A DNA stretch of 64,000 bases from Ailanthus altissimus. Its lineage: Eukaryota > Streptophyta > Magnoliopsida > Sapindales > Simaroubaceae. The DNA lies in assembly GCA_946807835.1 (NCBI GenBank), contig OX327684.1, positions 37,074,501 to 37,138,500 of the forward strand. Direction: 5' to 3'. Of the stretch, positions 10,866 to 23,787 are shown piece by piece. Made by a program: the position numbers and the translations under genes. How positions within the stretch are numbered: the first letter of the stretch is position 1; each line of letters starts with the position of its first letter. The notes below the pieces were generated by a model. The model saw nothing but the letters and a program-made list of their open reading frames with translations, was not told the origin of the DNA and searched no databases.

Positions 10866-11756
10866 TTACATTTTTTTTCTGGTCAACTTTATAAACGGTG
10901 CAACAATCTTAAAAAAGTCTTTAACAAATCTTTGATAATAACCTGCTAGACCTAAAAAACTTCTAATTTCTGTCACACTAGCTGGTCGCTCCCAATTTAC
11001 CACAGCTTTAATTTTTTGAGGATCCACATAAATTTCATCTGCTGAGATTACATGGCCTATAAATATAACTTTATCTAGCCAAAACTGACATTTGCTGAAC
11101 TTAGCATATAACTGTTTATTCCTTAAAATTTCTAACACTATGCTCAAATGCTCCTCTATACTCCGTGCATATACAAGAATATCATCAATAAAAACTATAA
11201 CAAATCAATCAAGATATGGACAAAATACCTTATTCATAAGGTCCATAAATGCAGTTGAAGCATTAGTCAAGCCAAATGGCATTACTAAAAACTTATAATG
11301 CCCATATCGAATTCTGAAGGCAGTCTTAGCCACATCAATATCTCTGATATTTAACTGATGATACCTTGATCATAGATCAATCTTTTGTTGGGATTTATGC
11401 TTACGTGCCATCCCTTTTGTGTATAAATATTTGCTTTATATTTATACATTTATGATTTCAATATATCACTAATTATTTTATTTATAAATATGGTAAGATG
11501 CTTGTAACATTTTAGACATTGTATGATCTGAACAAGTTCAGATCTGATCTAAAGGAGTTTAGATCAGAACTAAGAGTTAGTAAAATCTAAAGAGTTAGAG
11601 CCTTGTCTGAAATGGGACAAAGACCTAAGAATATATTAATAATGACATAGTTGCAATGAGTTGCAAATGGTGCTTAGAAATGTTGTTATGCAAATATGTT
11701 CTTAAATTTAATGTTCCTGATCTACCTTCACTAATGCGGGTCTGCTTGTGAAGATC

Positions 11757-11790
<34 letters not shown>

Positions 11791-13710
11791 TGTATATCTA
11801 TATCTAGATAGTCCAGATGGTTAATCTTAGCAGACCATGAGTTTAGTGGAAACTCGTATAGAGATACAAGTATTCAGTAAGGACTGAATATTGAACAGAC
11901 TCACAAAGATCTCCAATAGACATCCCATAAAGCCGTCAATGGAGGATCTTTCGAGTTGAGTAGTATTCGTGGTTCTTAGACCTGAGTGCCACGGTGGACT
12001 TGTGAGTGATCCATCATACTTTGGTTCCACACATGTCAGATACCTTTCATGGTCTGACCGCTGGGTGTCACTGGGTATGGTCCGATGCTCATGGAGTCCG
12101 GTGTGTACAGATATGGGATCCATCAACTCAATTGGATGAGTAAAATATCATGTAACTCTAAGATTGTATTTCAGAAAGTCTTATGGCCATAAGCAGACAT
12201 CCAAGAATTTCTTGGGAAAATAATATCGTGAAAGTGTTTACGGATATTATTTATTGAAATACAAATCTAGAGATAAGTTTATGGTTGAGCACATGGAGAC
12301 TTGACGGTGTTGATCTATATCTCCGCTCTTCTAGGATATTTATGATGGAAGGATTATACGAATATGTTATAACCTCAACTTGTATGGTCTAATGCGCCGT
12401 TTTGTAATATCTGTAACATGTGTGTGGGACATTGTTCACGGACGTGTGAAATAGTTTCATATGACAAATCGGGCATGGACCTAGAGAGTCTCACAATATG
12501 AAGTGTACTCGTTGTGCACTGGGGCGGCGAATTGGATTCAATAATTAATCCAACAATTTTCAGCAAATTGAAAAATGTTTCTAGGTTCCTTTTATTATTC
12601 ACTTGTCAATAATTGAAGGTAAAACACATTATTGGTTTACAAGAGTTGTTAACCAATAAGAAATTGACAAGTGACATAATCTTGCTCCATAAATTATTTA
12701 CCATGTATTTACCTATTTACCTTGCTTGGTAAATACATATATGGTAAATGTAAATAATCAAAATAGTTTTGAATTATTAATATTTTATATATTAATCAAA
12801 TTATTATTATTAATTGGAATAAGTGGCAAACACCATTTACTAATAGAGAATGCACTTGTTATTAATAATAAGGAAAGTTTACCACTTTGTAATTCTTAAA
12901 TGATGCACTAAGGAAGTGGTAAAACCACTTAACATTGATTAAATGCCATTTACTCTCTAGAAATTGATTCAATTGGTTGAATAAAATTGGTGAGTGAAAA
13001 ATATGATAGATTAATGTTTGTAATGGCAAACATGGTTAAGTGGTGATGGAGCACTAAGAGAAATCATTCTTTGCACTTAAGAAAGAATTGAAAGAGTTCA
13101 ATGTGTGCAAGAGAGAGTGAAATTCGTTCTAGGAGAAAAGAGAGAGAATTGAGAGCTTTTCCTAAGTGTTTTTCTCAAAGTGTTGAGAGAAAATGCAAAG
13201 GCTTACCAAGCTACAACATATAGAGTTGTAAAGAACTATAGAAAACACCCAATTCTTCTCATCTCTTGGTAGTAATCATAAGGACAAATTGTTTTAAGTG
13301 TTAAAACAATCATTTGCTGAAAATTCAAGGCTGCCATTCTAGCTTCACAATCCCACCGGATTTAGTTGTGAACTAGAATTGTGCAAGGGAACACTTCAAG
13401 GTGAGCTCAACAAATTGAAGCTTGGAGTTCTTGAAGATTTGTAAAGCTACCTTCATATCCGGGTAGGTTATTAATTTGTTATTCATTTTATATCATGCAT
13501 GAAATATATATATAAGATATATATATGTACTTGAATGATCAAACATGCTTGAATATGTTACATATTGTTTAATATGTATGAATACTTCCGTTGCGTATTT
13601 AATTTTTTGAAATTATACACATCACACACCATATCACACAACATCTTTGACAAAACCTTTGCACCCTATAACTGATCAAATAAATCATCAATGCTGTGGC
13701 ACTATACACA
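10866..13710 (-). pseudogene. Gypsy reverse transcriptase, interrupted by a solo LTR
   Basis: Minus-strand RT is read in two pieces. Piece one (about 13710-13649) has SIDDLFDQL and AKVLSK. Piece two (11380-10866) continues with [21 protein letters not shown], the catalytic FIDDILVYA, and the thumb segment with [12 protein letters not shown]. The join is exact once the solo LTR 11386-13643 and one copy of its target are removed. An in-frame TGA lies seven codons before the catalytic FIDD, and another stop lies in the first piece. The N-terminal RT, protease and gag are not found upstream. Confidence 0.85.
11386..13643 (+). mobile_element. Copia-type solo LTR 1, target duplication tcttt
   Basis: The 2258-bp sequence starts TGTTGGGATT and ends CACAACA, with identical duplications tcttt at 11381-11385 and 13644-13648. 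A U5-like CTTCCGTTGCG lies near the 3' end (13586). It is homologous to the LTRs at 14284-16672 and about 37530-45518. It contains a (TA)n tract at 11760-11787. It has no coding capacity. The superfamily is inferred from the TGTTGG..CAACA ends and the CTTCCG block. Confidence 0.9.
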
Positions 13711-14283
13711 AGTTCGAACCAACGCCGAGGCATTAAGCGTACTGTCCTTGGCGCCGCAGCACTAAAATCCCGATGTCGTGACACCCATGCGTGAGCAGGT
13801 TCCTCTTTGTATTTCCACGCCCCTTCTCGCATCCAACTCTCCGTTTTCATCTTTTTTCATACATCCAGTATTTACTTGACCATGTATCAACTCTCCATTA
13901 GTTTCTAACTCAAAATAAAACTAAAATTGATTTTGAATATTCACCAAAATCTGAACACTTCGCATTTATTTGTCTTTAGGTTATGTCACCCGACTAATCA
14001 AACTTAAAATTGTTATGTATCTATATTGCTATTATAATTGTTATTCTTGTTTTCTTTTTCATGAAATCGTTGATTAAAGCTCTCTCGAATGCGAGAACTT
14101 AATGATAGTATCATGTACGAGGTCAATCTATAGCCAATGCAACCCAACAAATCATTATTAATTCCATTGCAATAGAATAATCTTACGGTGGTGCAGTGTC
14201 TAATTAACTTTGAGCAATTATAATTCCAAACATAAAGCTAGTTTCCAAATACTTATTAAATATTATAGATATTATATATCTAA
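13711..14283. other. Unassigned, with a GC-rich patch
   Basis: The patch at 13720-13800 resembles the one at 18900-19000: for example ATGTCGTGACAC is GTGTCGCGACAC with CpG-decay-like changes. It is probably a fragment of the same LTR family. The rest (13850-14283) is AT-rich and unrecognised. The upstream part of the chromovirus seems to have been lost here. Confidence 0.4.
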
Positions 14284-16672
14284 TGTTGGAGTTTGTGCTC
14301 ACGTGCCATTCTAATATTGTATGAATATTAATTGTTAATATTTATACAATAAATATTTCGAATAAAAATTGTTAATATCATATTTATTTAGTATAATGTT
14401 TGTAACATTACAGACATTGTTTGATATGAAAGAGTTCAGATCTGATTTAAAGGAGATTAGATCAGAACTAATAGTTAGCAAAGCTGAGGGTTATAAATGC
14501 TAAGAGTTAGCACTGTTAAGAGTTAGCAGGTTATAAGAGTTAGTGAGCTCTAAAGAGTTAGAACCTTGTCTATAATGAGACAAAGATCTGAGAGTATACT
14601 TGTAATGACATAGTTACAAAGAGTTACAATAGGTGCTAAGAAATATCATTATGTAAGTGTGTTTCAAACATAATGTTCCTGATCTATGATCACCAATGCG
14701 GGTCTATCGATGAATTCACATAATATAGATTAGAGTATGTCTATATCTGACTGGTTCAAATGGTTGTTCTTAGCTGACCATGAGCTTAGAACTTGTATAG
14801 GCATGCGGGTATCCAGTTAGGACTGGATACTGAACAGACTCACGAGGCCCCAATAGATATCCTATGAAGTCGTCAAAGGAAGGTCCTTTCGAGTTAAGTA
14901 GTATTCGTGGTCCTTTAACCTGAGCGCCACGGTGGTCTTATGAGTGATCCATCATGCTTTGGTTCCACATATATCAGAGACCTTTCATGGTCTAACCGCT
15001 ATGTGTCGCTGGGTATGGTCCGATACTCATGGAGTCCGGTGTGTGTAGATACGGGATCCGTCAGCTTACGTACGTAAGTTGTATATCCAATGCTTCGAGA
15101 TTGTATTTCATAAAGTCTTATGACCACAAGCATAAACCCGGAAAAAGAGTTTTCCACGTGATTAAACAATATAGCAACAGTGTTTGCGTATATTGTTTAT
15201 CGAGATACTAATCTAGAGATAAGTTTATAGATGAGCAAATGAGAATTTGACGGTGCTGATCTATATCTCCGCACATCCAGGGTATAAATGATGGAAGGAT
15301 TATACGTATACGTTGTGACCTCAACTTGTATGGTCTAACACGTTGATTTGTAATATTTGTAATATTTGTAACGTGTGCGTGGGGCATCGATTATGGATTC
15401 ATGGAATCGTTTCATTTGACAAATCGGGTGTAGACCTAGAGAGTCCCAATATGAAATGTACTCTTTAAGCACTTGGGCAGTTTACCGTATTGAATGGTTC
15501 AATACAGTATAATTCAGCAATTTACTAAGGTTAAGTTAACTAAAGTATATGGTTAAATAGTGGGACCCACTTTAGGTTAACTTGGTAACCTAGTAAGGAT
15601 ATAAAAGTAATTTCACTTTATGATTATTTAATTGTTAAATAATTAAAATAAATATTTATTTATTTAATTGTTAAATAAATTTTTAACTTAACTATGGTTA
15701 AAGGTTAACCATATGATTAAGTTAAGTTAACTTTACTTAATGGTTAAGTAAAGGTTAACCTAACAATGGTTAAGTTAGTTAATTATGGTTAGAATATTTA
15801 AATATTTATTTAAATTAAGGGTTAAGTTAAACTAACCTAACTAAGGTTAAATGTTAACTAAGGTTAGGTTAAGTTAAATTAAATGCAAATAAAATTCAAA
15901 TTAGTTTGAAATTTATGCATTAGTATATAAAGGGAAATGAAATTCAAAATTCATAAGTTTTAGGTTTTTAGATTTTGCAATTTTGGTAGCCATTTCAATT
16001 TGAGAAATTGAAATTCTTTGTTTTGTGTTTTAAGTGTTAGAACAACAAAACAAATAAATAAATGGTTACTAATTGTAATAACTAAAATAGATTTGTTTTA
16101 ATTGTTTAAGAGTTAAATAAAAGATAAAACAAATTAATTTAATTAGATTAAGAGTTAATCTAATAAGGTTAAGTTATTTTTGGTTGGCTAGAAAATTAAG
16201 AGAGAAATAGAAAACGAAAATTGAAATGTTTCAAGAGTTGAAATCATTTCTATTCATCATCTTCTTCAATTAATTTAGCTATTAAAACATGAATTAAATT
16301 TATTTTTATTCAAGAGTTGAATAAAAAGAAAAATAAATTTAACTAAGTTAAAGAGTTTAACTTTGAATCAAGTTTAAGAGTTAAACAAAAATGCTAGATT
16401 AACATACTGCTATTCTAGACAATCAAACTCACCCTTGTTGATTGTTAGGATTGATCAAAGTTTCATTTCATGGTGGACTTCAAGCAAATTAATTCAAAGG
16501 CTTCATGGGTTATATTTCACAATCTCATTTTTTATTTAATAAATATGTATTATATGTGTTCATTGTATTAATTTTAATCTTCCGCTGTGCACATATATGT
16601 ATGAGATATGTATGTTTTTGCATGATGAACACATCCCATATGCAAGCACCCTAGAATAATCAATGCCCAACA
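14284..16672 (+). mobile_element. Copia-type solo LTR 2, target duplication tctaa
   Basis: The 2389-bp sequence starts TGTTGGAGTTTG and ends GCCCAACA, flanked by tctaa at 14279-14283 and 16673-16677. The first 1.2 kb align with LTR 1. A CTTCCGCTGTGC block lies near the 3' end (16580). The middle part (15531-15885) is replaced by a GGTTAA-rich tract not seen in LTR 1. There are no coding domains. Confidence 0.9.
15531..15885. repeat. GGTTAA/TTAACC-rich tract inside solo LTR 2
   Basis: Dozens of overlapping GGTTAA, GTTAAC and TTAACC words occur on both strands without a fixed period. It looks like slippage-driven expansion of a 6-bp motif. Related AAGAGTTAAA words continue to about 16400. Confidence 0.75.
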
Positions 16673-16739
16673 TCTAACAGCAATGCATTAGACATATACC
16701 ACATGCTAACCCCTAGACAAGATTACCGCACATATTTAA

Positions 16740-18450
16740 CATAGCCACTAATAAGGTATTGGTAAGGATAGTGCCCTAAAAGTATGTACTTATATTATTT
16801 TTATGAAATTAATAAAGTTATAATTTTATATTTAAAAAGTGTTTGTAATTTTATGACATAAATATCATAAAATTTCTTGTTTATTTATGTAACCATAACT
16901 TTAGTATATAATTGTTATATACAAAAGGATTAAAGTTATGAATTATAAATAGAAAAGTCCGTAATAAATTAATTAATGTTTGAGATCTTTAATTAAATAT
17001 TACTAGTGCAGTCCACAGACATTTAAAATGTAGTGATCTTATCCCGACACTAATGTAATGACATTATGGTGGAGGCACTGTATATAATATGATTATATAG
17101 GTCTGGAACAGACGTTATTTGAATTTTTATGTAAAATATCGTTGTTAGTTAAGAATTCAAATAACGTCAACTGGTGATCATATGTAAATTAACCTTAATC
17201 CTGAGTGATCATAAACTCTTGTTTGTGTCATTATGTCATTTGAAATATTAATTCCTGTTTGTCTAAAGAACAGGCTAAAAACTTATATTTTGGTAGCATA
17301 TAGAAATAAGCAATTAGGAATATGATTTACAGATATGTAATCCATTCCTTCCTAACGGAAGTTAGAAAGAAGATTCTCTTAAGGGTTAATTCTAGAATTG
17401 AACAGTTATAGGACTTAATTTGTAATAATGTTACAAATTAATTGTTCACTAGTAAATTAATGGTACTTAAGGATAAAGAAATAATTAAAGGAGTAAAACG
17501 ATAATTAACTTAGCTCTAATTATGAACTATTTATAGAGGGTTGAATTGCATGTAGTGATTAAATCAATGGACTAGTCTAAGTTTTCTGAGTAAATTATAT
17601 CTATAATTTCAAGAGTGCAATTTCAAGTTTTTAATAGAATAACACTGGAATTAATAAATTAAATTAATTAATAAAAGAGTTTAATTAATTATTCAAATTT
17701 TATTGAAGCTTAAAATTGTAGGTCCATAGATCTCCAATACCACATTTTTTGTTATTATAGTGAACAATTAAAAAGGGATTGTGTTATTACACAAATTGTT
17801 TGTGTCTAGAAAATAGTTTTTAAATACATATATTTTATATTTAGATAAAATTAATTAATATAGATAATATCTTATCCAGATATAATTAAATATTTAATTT
17901 AAGAAATTAAATAAATAAAATCTCAAGCATAATTTTTGAAATTATCAAAAAGATTTTATTTTTATTTTTAGTAATTTTTATTTATTAAAAGACTAATCAT
18001 GCTTAAATGTTGGGTATTATATGTTAACCACAAAGAGTGAAACTCTATATGGTTTACATGAATTAGATCTCATTTTAAGAGATAATAATTTAATTAATAA
18101 ATATTATTAATTAAATTATTATTTTAAAATGAGAAGACTAGTCTAAATAAAACACAATACACATACGTAAAAAAAACACAAGATGCGTATTTTTTTTTTT
18201 GAGAAGAAAAATAAATTAAAAGCCCACTCTTCTTCTCACTATAGAATAAGATGCTTGGTTTGGAATCATTTGGTAGAAAAAAATTCGGCTTGAATTCAAT
18301 GTATGTTCTTGTTCATTTTTATTTATTTTAACATCAAATTCATATATTCATAAGATCCTTAGATAAAAATGTGTTTTTATCTAATGAAAACAAATATTAA
18401 ATAATTTTTATTTTCTATTCCGCTACGTTATGAATGTCATAACAATAACT
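16740..18450 (+). mobile_element. Probable Copia-type LTR remnant
   Basis: The segment opens near 16757 with TGGTAAGGATAGTGCCCTAA and has a TTCCGCTACG block near its end (18418), a common U5 feature of plant Copia LTRs. It is very AT-rich with no reading frame. Candidate flanks ggtat/ggtac differ at one base, so the borders are uncertain. A long hairpin lies inside at 18068-18134. Confidence 0.4.
18068..18134. repeat. Near-perfect 31-bp inverted repeat (hairpin)
   Basis: TCTCATTTTAA at the left is mirrored by TTAAAATGAGA at the right, and the intervening bases (GATAATAATTTAATTAATA) pair with TATTAATTAAATTATTATT. The loop is only a few bases. Confidence 0.85.
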
Positions 18451-18642
18451 CTCCCATAGGTACAATTGTTCTTTTCAATCAGTGTCCACATTTTTGTTAT
18501 GATGAGCCAGCCTCTTGAATGGAGCTTAATTGATTTTGAATGCGCTTAATATTTGTAATTATTTAAATTTAAGTAAAAATAAAGTGCAAAAGTTGGTGTT
18601 TCATAAATAAAAATTAATTTCTCAACACATTCAAATATTTTC

Positions 18643-18670
18643 AAATAATAATAATAATAATAATAATAAT
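18643..18670. repeat. (TAA)n microsatellite
   Basis: About nine uninterrupted TAA/ATA units. Confidence 0.95.
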
Positions 18671-18717
18671 GCATGAACATATTGATGTGCTCTTTAATCT
18701 GTTCTTTAAATGTTTGA

Positions 18718-19470
18718 TGTTGGCAATTTTTTTTCCACATCCAATGGGGACTTAAAGAAAACCCAGGTAGTGTCTTTGTTAATATTGTAAAAAAATTGAT
18801 TAAAAATTATTGAAATATAATTTAGAAATAAGCCAACTGCATTGGATGCACGAGAAAATAAAATGGACACGAAAGGAGGCGAATGAAGAAGGTGCGATTG
18901 CTCAGGCCTGGCAGCCAGGATTTAGCGCCGTCGCGCTCGCAAATTGAGGCTATAGTGTCGCGACACCTGGTGCGATCGAGGCAGCACCGCGGTGCTGGTG
19001 CAGGAAAGCGTTTTTCTATTTTGAATTGTCTCTTAAATCTATATGAACTCCCTAATACGACTCACATATATTTAAGGTTAACCTATGTCGTCTTAAAATC
19101 TATATAAAGGTTCTTTATTAACTTGTAAACACATCTTGATGAAAATCTTATCAAACTTAATGGTCTTGGAGAGAAGAGAGTGATCTTTGTGATCCTTATG
19201 AGTTTTGTGATTCTTTGTGAAAGAAACCCCTAATTTACAAGAGAGAATTGTGTTTTTTGTAATTTCTTGAGTTCTTTCTTGAAAATACATACTTTGTGAG
19301 TACCATATGATTCAATAATAAAATAGTGTGATTTTAATTCGTCGTGAACATAAATAATTTGCCGAACCACGTAAATTTTACGTATTTTTTATTTTACTTT
19401 CTCTCTTTAATTTTCTTAATTGCTTGATTGCTATATTATATACTTTGAGTTTATTACTTCCGCTTCAACA
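18718..19470 (+). mobile_element. Copia LTR remnant with GC palindromes and TATA box
   Basis: The right end CTTCCGCTTCAACA (19457-19470) and the GCCGAACCACGTAAATTT block (19359-19377) mark Copia U5/R sequence. The body aligns with the minus-strand Copia LTR at 46768-47330 (shared CTAATACGACTC.CA block, at 19052). A TATA box lies at 19101-19108. Upstream are palindromes AGCGCCGTCGCGCT (18924-18937), GTGTCGCGACAC (18955-18966) and CAGCACCGCGGTGCTG (18982-18997). The left border at TGTTGG is a guess; no target duplication was found. Confidence 0.55.
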
Positions 19471-20679
19471 AATACATATATATTAAATGTCCACAAACAT
19501 ATCTTTATGATCCATTAAAGATTTCTGGAGTTGCAAAAGGCAATATCCTTGAACTTCAAGATCGAAACAAGCAAAGAGCAATCGGAATACGTAATTATAA
19601 TTGGTTGAAGTTGCAGGTTGGAGATCGTAAAATCAATGGAACAAAATCATTGAATTTTTGGTGGTCCTAAATACCAAACTAGCTAACAATGATAGCTTGA
19701 TCATGTGCAACCAATAGTACATGCTAATTAAACAGCAACAACAGCAATGTGGCAGGTTCCCGTTCTGTCCCCGGCTGCATTGCTTGCATTTGACTTCTCT
19801 TCTTTACCAAGTTGGTTCTAGTTCTGAGTTTGTATAATTTCAATTGTTATAATAAATAGAGGGTATGTCGGGCTATGGACTTATGGACAAATAGCATGCT
19901 GCATTGACACTAGGTAAGACAGTGCTGCTGATTATAGCTGATATTAGATTTTGAATTCAAGCGATTTCTTAATGCATCTTGTTGGGCCGTTTATCATACG
20001 AGCTCACTAGTCTATGCTACTGTCTCTTTAAGTCTTTAAGGTTTGAACGAAATTGGAGAAAATTTCAGTCCAACATTAAAGCAAATTAAGTATTCCGATC
20101 AAGTAACTTAATCTGCCAATCTATAGACCCTAAAAAAGGGTTCGGTAAAGTTTACTGAAATGAAACGAATTAAAATTATTATTTTATTTAAATTATAATT
20201 TAATAAACTTAATTTTTTTAGAAGAAGGAATCCTCACAAATAAGGTAAAATCTTTTAAATTCCTTTTCTATTTTAATAGAATCACGTGTTATAACTGATA
20301 AAGAACCCTAATTAAAGACTACTTAATCACATTATATATGCCCATATATAATCTACGTATGATTTGGACTAATATACTATAAATAGAGATGATTTATTCA
20401 TTATTAGATATCAAATTCATTGCTACCTAGTTGCATTTAACTCGTAACATCTTGCTTGTCGTCGAAACACTCTCAAATACAAAGCACTCATTTTCTTGAG
20501 CAAAAACTAACTTGAGCATTGAAATATCTTTTTTTTTTCTAGGAGAACATGCTTTCTAAGTAAAATTGTAGAGTATTTAAAGGCAAGAAGGTTAATTCGA
20601 GAATTTTCAATTTTTAAAACTTTCACATCTTTTAAATTTCTTGGATTATAATTCGCCACTGCTCAACAAAAATGCAAGA
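19471..20679. other. Unassigned, possible gypsy LTR tail
   Basis: No gene recognised. Around 20505-20560 the words AACTTGAGCATTGAAATATC followed by a T-run and AGGAGAACA resemble the R/U5 of Tat/Retand gypsy LTRs (AACTTGAGCGTCGGAG type). This may be a decayed LTR into which solo LTR C inserted. The match is short. Confidence 0.3.
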
Positions 20680-20684
20680 TTTTG

Positions 20685-23266
20685 TGTAGCAACCACTTAT
20701 TTACAATTGGAAAAAATAAATATTTGTACTTGTATAATATTCATATTTTATTTGTATGTGGATGATACTTAATTTATGTATTGTTAGTAGTATTGTTTGT
20801 ATAGATAAAGGACATACGATTAGTATTGGGTTTATTTGCAAGACTTTAGATTTATTTTAGAGATCAAATTGTAATACTTTAAAAGTTTTGGGGATTAATT
20901 TGTAAATACTAAACGTTAGTCTCTTAGTATAAAAATACATATTTTAAACCCTAATTTACTCATTTTTGGGTCGAGCCACCCCTTTAGAGATAGAAAAGAG
21001 AGAAATTGGGGGGTGGTGGGTGGGGGAGAAAGAGAAGAAGAAGAAGAATTTGGAATTTAAAATTTTAAGAGGTATATCATAACTATTTCTCAATTTATTG
21101 GTGTTAATTAAGTTAATTTCTTTAAGTTTTGATTTCTAAAAATATGTACAATTGAGGACTTGATGTGGATTTTGTAAGATATATTAAGAATTGATGATGA
21201 TTATGTAGATAACTTGATAAATCATGATGAATTGCAGAATTTCTACTTGATAGTCTCTTGATCCAGAAATTTTATAAATTGTTGTGCTTCAATTCTGATT
21301 TTTAGTTTTGAGACTATGAAACTAGACATGTATAGAATCATTCAAGACTTTGAATCGATTGAAAATTTCAGAAATTGAATTTGTAGTGAATTTATCAAAA
21401 TGACCCTGAAATTCTGAAAATTTCCTGTGTTAACAGTATGATACAGTGACAAACAATTTTTGTTCTGCTGAATAATCTTTAAAAATTACGAATTTATGAA
21501 ATATGATAAATTTATATGTCTAATATGATATATTCAAAATTGAGAATTTAGATCAATGTGGTTAAATTGTTATGATTTTCTAAATTGTATTAGCTCATTG
21601 CAGTATTTGATTAACAGATTTTTAAAGTTATGGAATAAAATAGTTTTAAAATACTTTTGGCAGGAATTTTGAAGTGAAATATTCATCATAGGTTGAAATA
21701 TGTGTCGAGTAATTTTGTGGTAGTTTTATAATTTTTGAGTTAGTATATGATTTTATAAAATTGTGAGACTGAATACTATTCAGTAAATATCTTGATCCCG
21801 CCAGAATAATAGTTTAGATTTGATGGTGTTTATGAAATGGATTGTGTAGGAATTATGATATAATATTCATATATAAGGAGGATATATGAGTTAATAAATA
21901 TATATTCTGATTTTGGAGCAATTGGACATCATTTGATGTATAAGAAAATTTTGTTAAGTGTAAGTGGTTAGAATGACAGGTTTTGAGAAATCAAGTAATT
22001 AAACCAATTCGATATGATAAGTGCAATATATATAATTTTGTAAACTATTTAAAGTATTTTGTGTGAATTGTGAGACTTATGAAATGATTAATCTCTATTG
22101 ATAGGTTAAGGAAAATTAAGCCTTGTACCCGTAAGTGCTAAGAGGTAAGTATACTAGACTTTTACTGAAATCACAATAAACATAGTAATTTTCTATGTAT
22201 GATTTTGTAAATGTGCTTAGAAATATGTTTATGAATGTGAGCATTGACATTGATCATGGACATACTTGTGTTTATGAAAGTGCGCTTTCAAAATGAAATG
22301 TATTATCAAAGAAAGCTTTTGAAGTGAAAAATATCAATGAGATACATTTTGTGTTTTGAGGATGCTTGAACTCATTATTTACTTAGTATGCACTTTATGT
22401 GATTTGTGGAGCCTTTATGTGTGACCTTTTCTTCGGGATTGGTATATGTTATGTGTTCCGTATGTATGGAGGATCCTGTTGGTACCTAAAGGAAGATTGA
22501 GTCATTACATTTGTGTGGTGGCGTATTGGTGCATGTGAGAGGACTCACCGATGATCAGGGTGAGGGTTTGGCTCTTACCTTCAGGCATGAACATTATATA
22601 TAATTAATTTAAACCTCACTTATATTATTCCTCTTATACGGTATGTCACCTACGAGTGACATTTGACTCATTATGTGATATGTGATATAAAAGTCCTACT
22701 AAATAGTAGTTGAGTGATGGTATTTCTATTATATGTTTTGAAAGAATGTGTAAGCACTTACCTGACATGTGATTTGATAAGATTATGATTTTGATTTATC
22801 ACAACATATCATATACATGCATTATGTACATATATGTATTTGTATTTTGATATATAAAAAACTAGTATGCTTACTGAGTTTTATACTCATTATAGTTTAT
22901 AGTGATTTCAGGTAAATAAGGTACATGTGTGCTTAGCGGGTTTGGCAAGGCTTCTGTTGTCTCTTGGGTTCCCTAAGTTGCTAGGTTGCTAAGTATTTCA
23001 TTTGTAGACACATAGTTTAAGATATTTGATATATCCCTATTAAATAAATACTTATATATTATTTTATTAGGTGTGGTTGTATTTGGTTTATGTTTCACCA
23101 AGTATGATCATGAGTGAAACTTTGTGCTATACTTACTAGCAACTTGTTAAGGATTCCTATGTTGAATTTAAGTTTGAAATTTTATGTAATATTAATTATG
23201 AGTGCACATTATTGAATGAGTATAAGTTATGTCGTGTGTCAGATCTTTTGGGTTTGGAGAGTGACA
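20685..23266 (+). mobile_element. Solo LTR C (TGTAGTAACC family), target ttttg
   Basis: The 2582-bp sequence starts TGTAGCAACC and ends GGAGAGTGACA, with ttttg duplicated at 20680-20684 and 23267-23271. A TATA box (20928-20937) followed by AAACCCTAA and a GAGA-rich leader sets the orientation. The 3' end ..GGGTTTGG..GTGACA is like chromovirus LTRs. It is more diverged than copies A and B, so an older insertion. It has no coding domain; a conserved dyad GTCACCTACGAGTGAC lies near 22645. Confidence 0.9.
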
Positions 23267-23787
23267 TTTTGTATTTATGATTTGATGTTGACACCAACTC
23301 TACATTTACATTTGCAGACAATTGTAGGCTGAAGCTAGCAAAACGAAATACCTAGTTATTTAATAAGATGGGTGATGATGGCTTTACAAGTTCTTTGATT
23401 GATATTATACTTTTGTTCGAATAATTACTACATAATCCTAATTTTAATAGCTACAAAAAGAGGTGATTCACCCTTGTCGAGGTGCTGGATTTATGTCGGG
23501 CCAAAGTTCTTTTAATTATTTGGGAGAGTTGTTTATTTTCTTCTAGTTATAGAGAATTGATTGTTTATTTTTCTTCGATTATGAATGGTTGATTATGGGT
23601 TGTGAATGATTGATTGGTTATTTCTCTTCAATTGTGGAAGGTTAATATTATACTAATTTTTAACATTATAATATTAAGACTTGAGATATATAAAGTTATA
23701 GATGGGGGTTGATTACTAATTTGTGAAGGGTTGATTGTTTATATCCCTTTGATTATAGAGTGTGGATATTGTACTGATTAATAATAT

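Noticed and set aside
18895..19010. GC-rich patches as horizontally transferred or CpG-island gene starts
   Set aside because: They lie within LTRs at a fixed place relative to TATA boxes and have no conserved reading frame.
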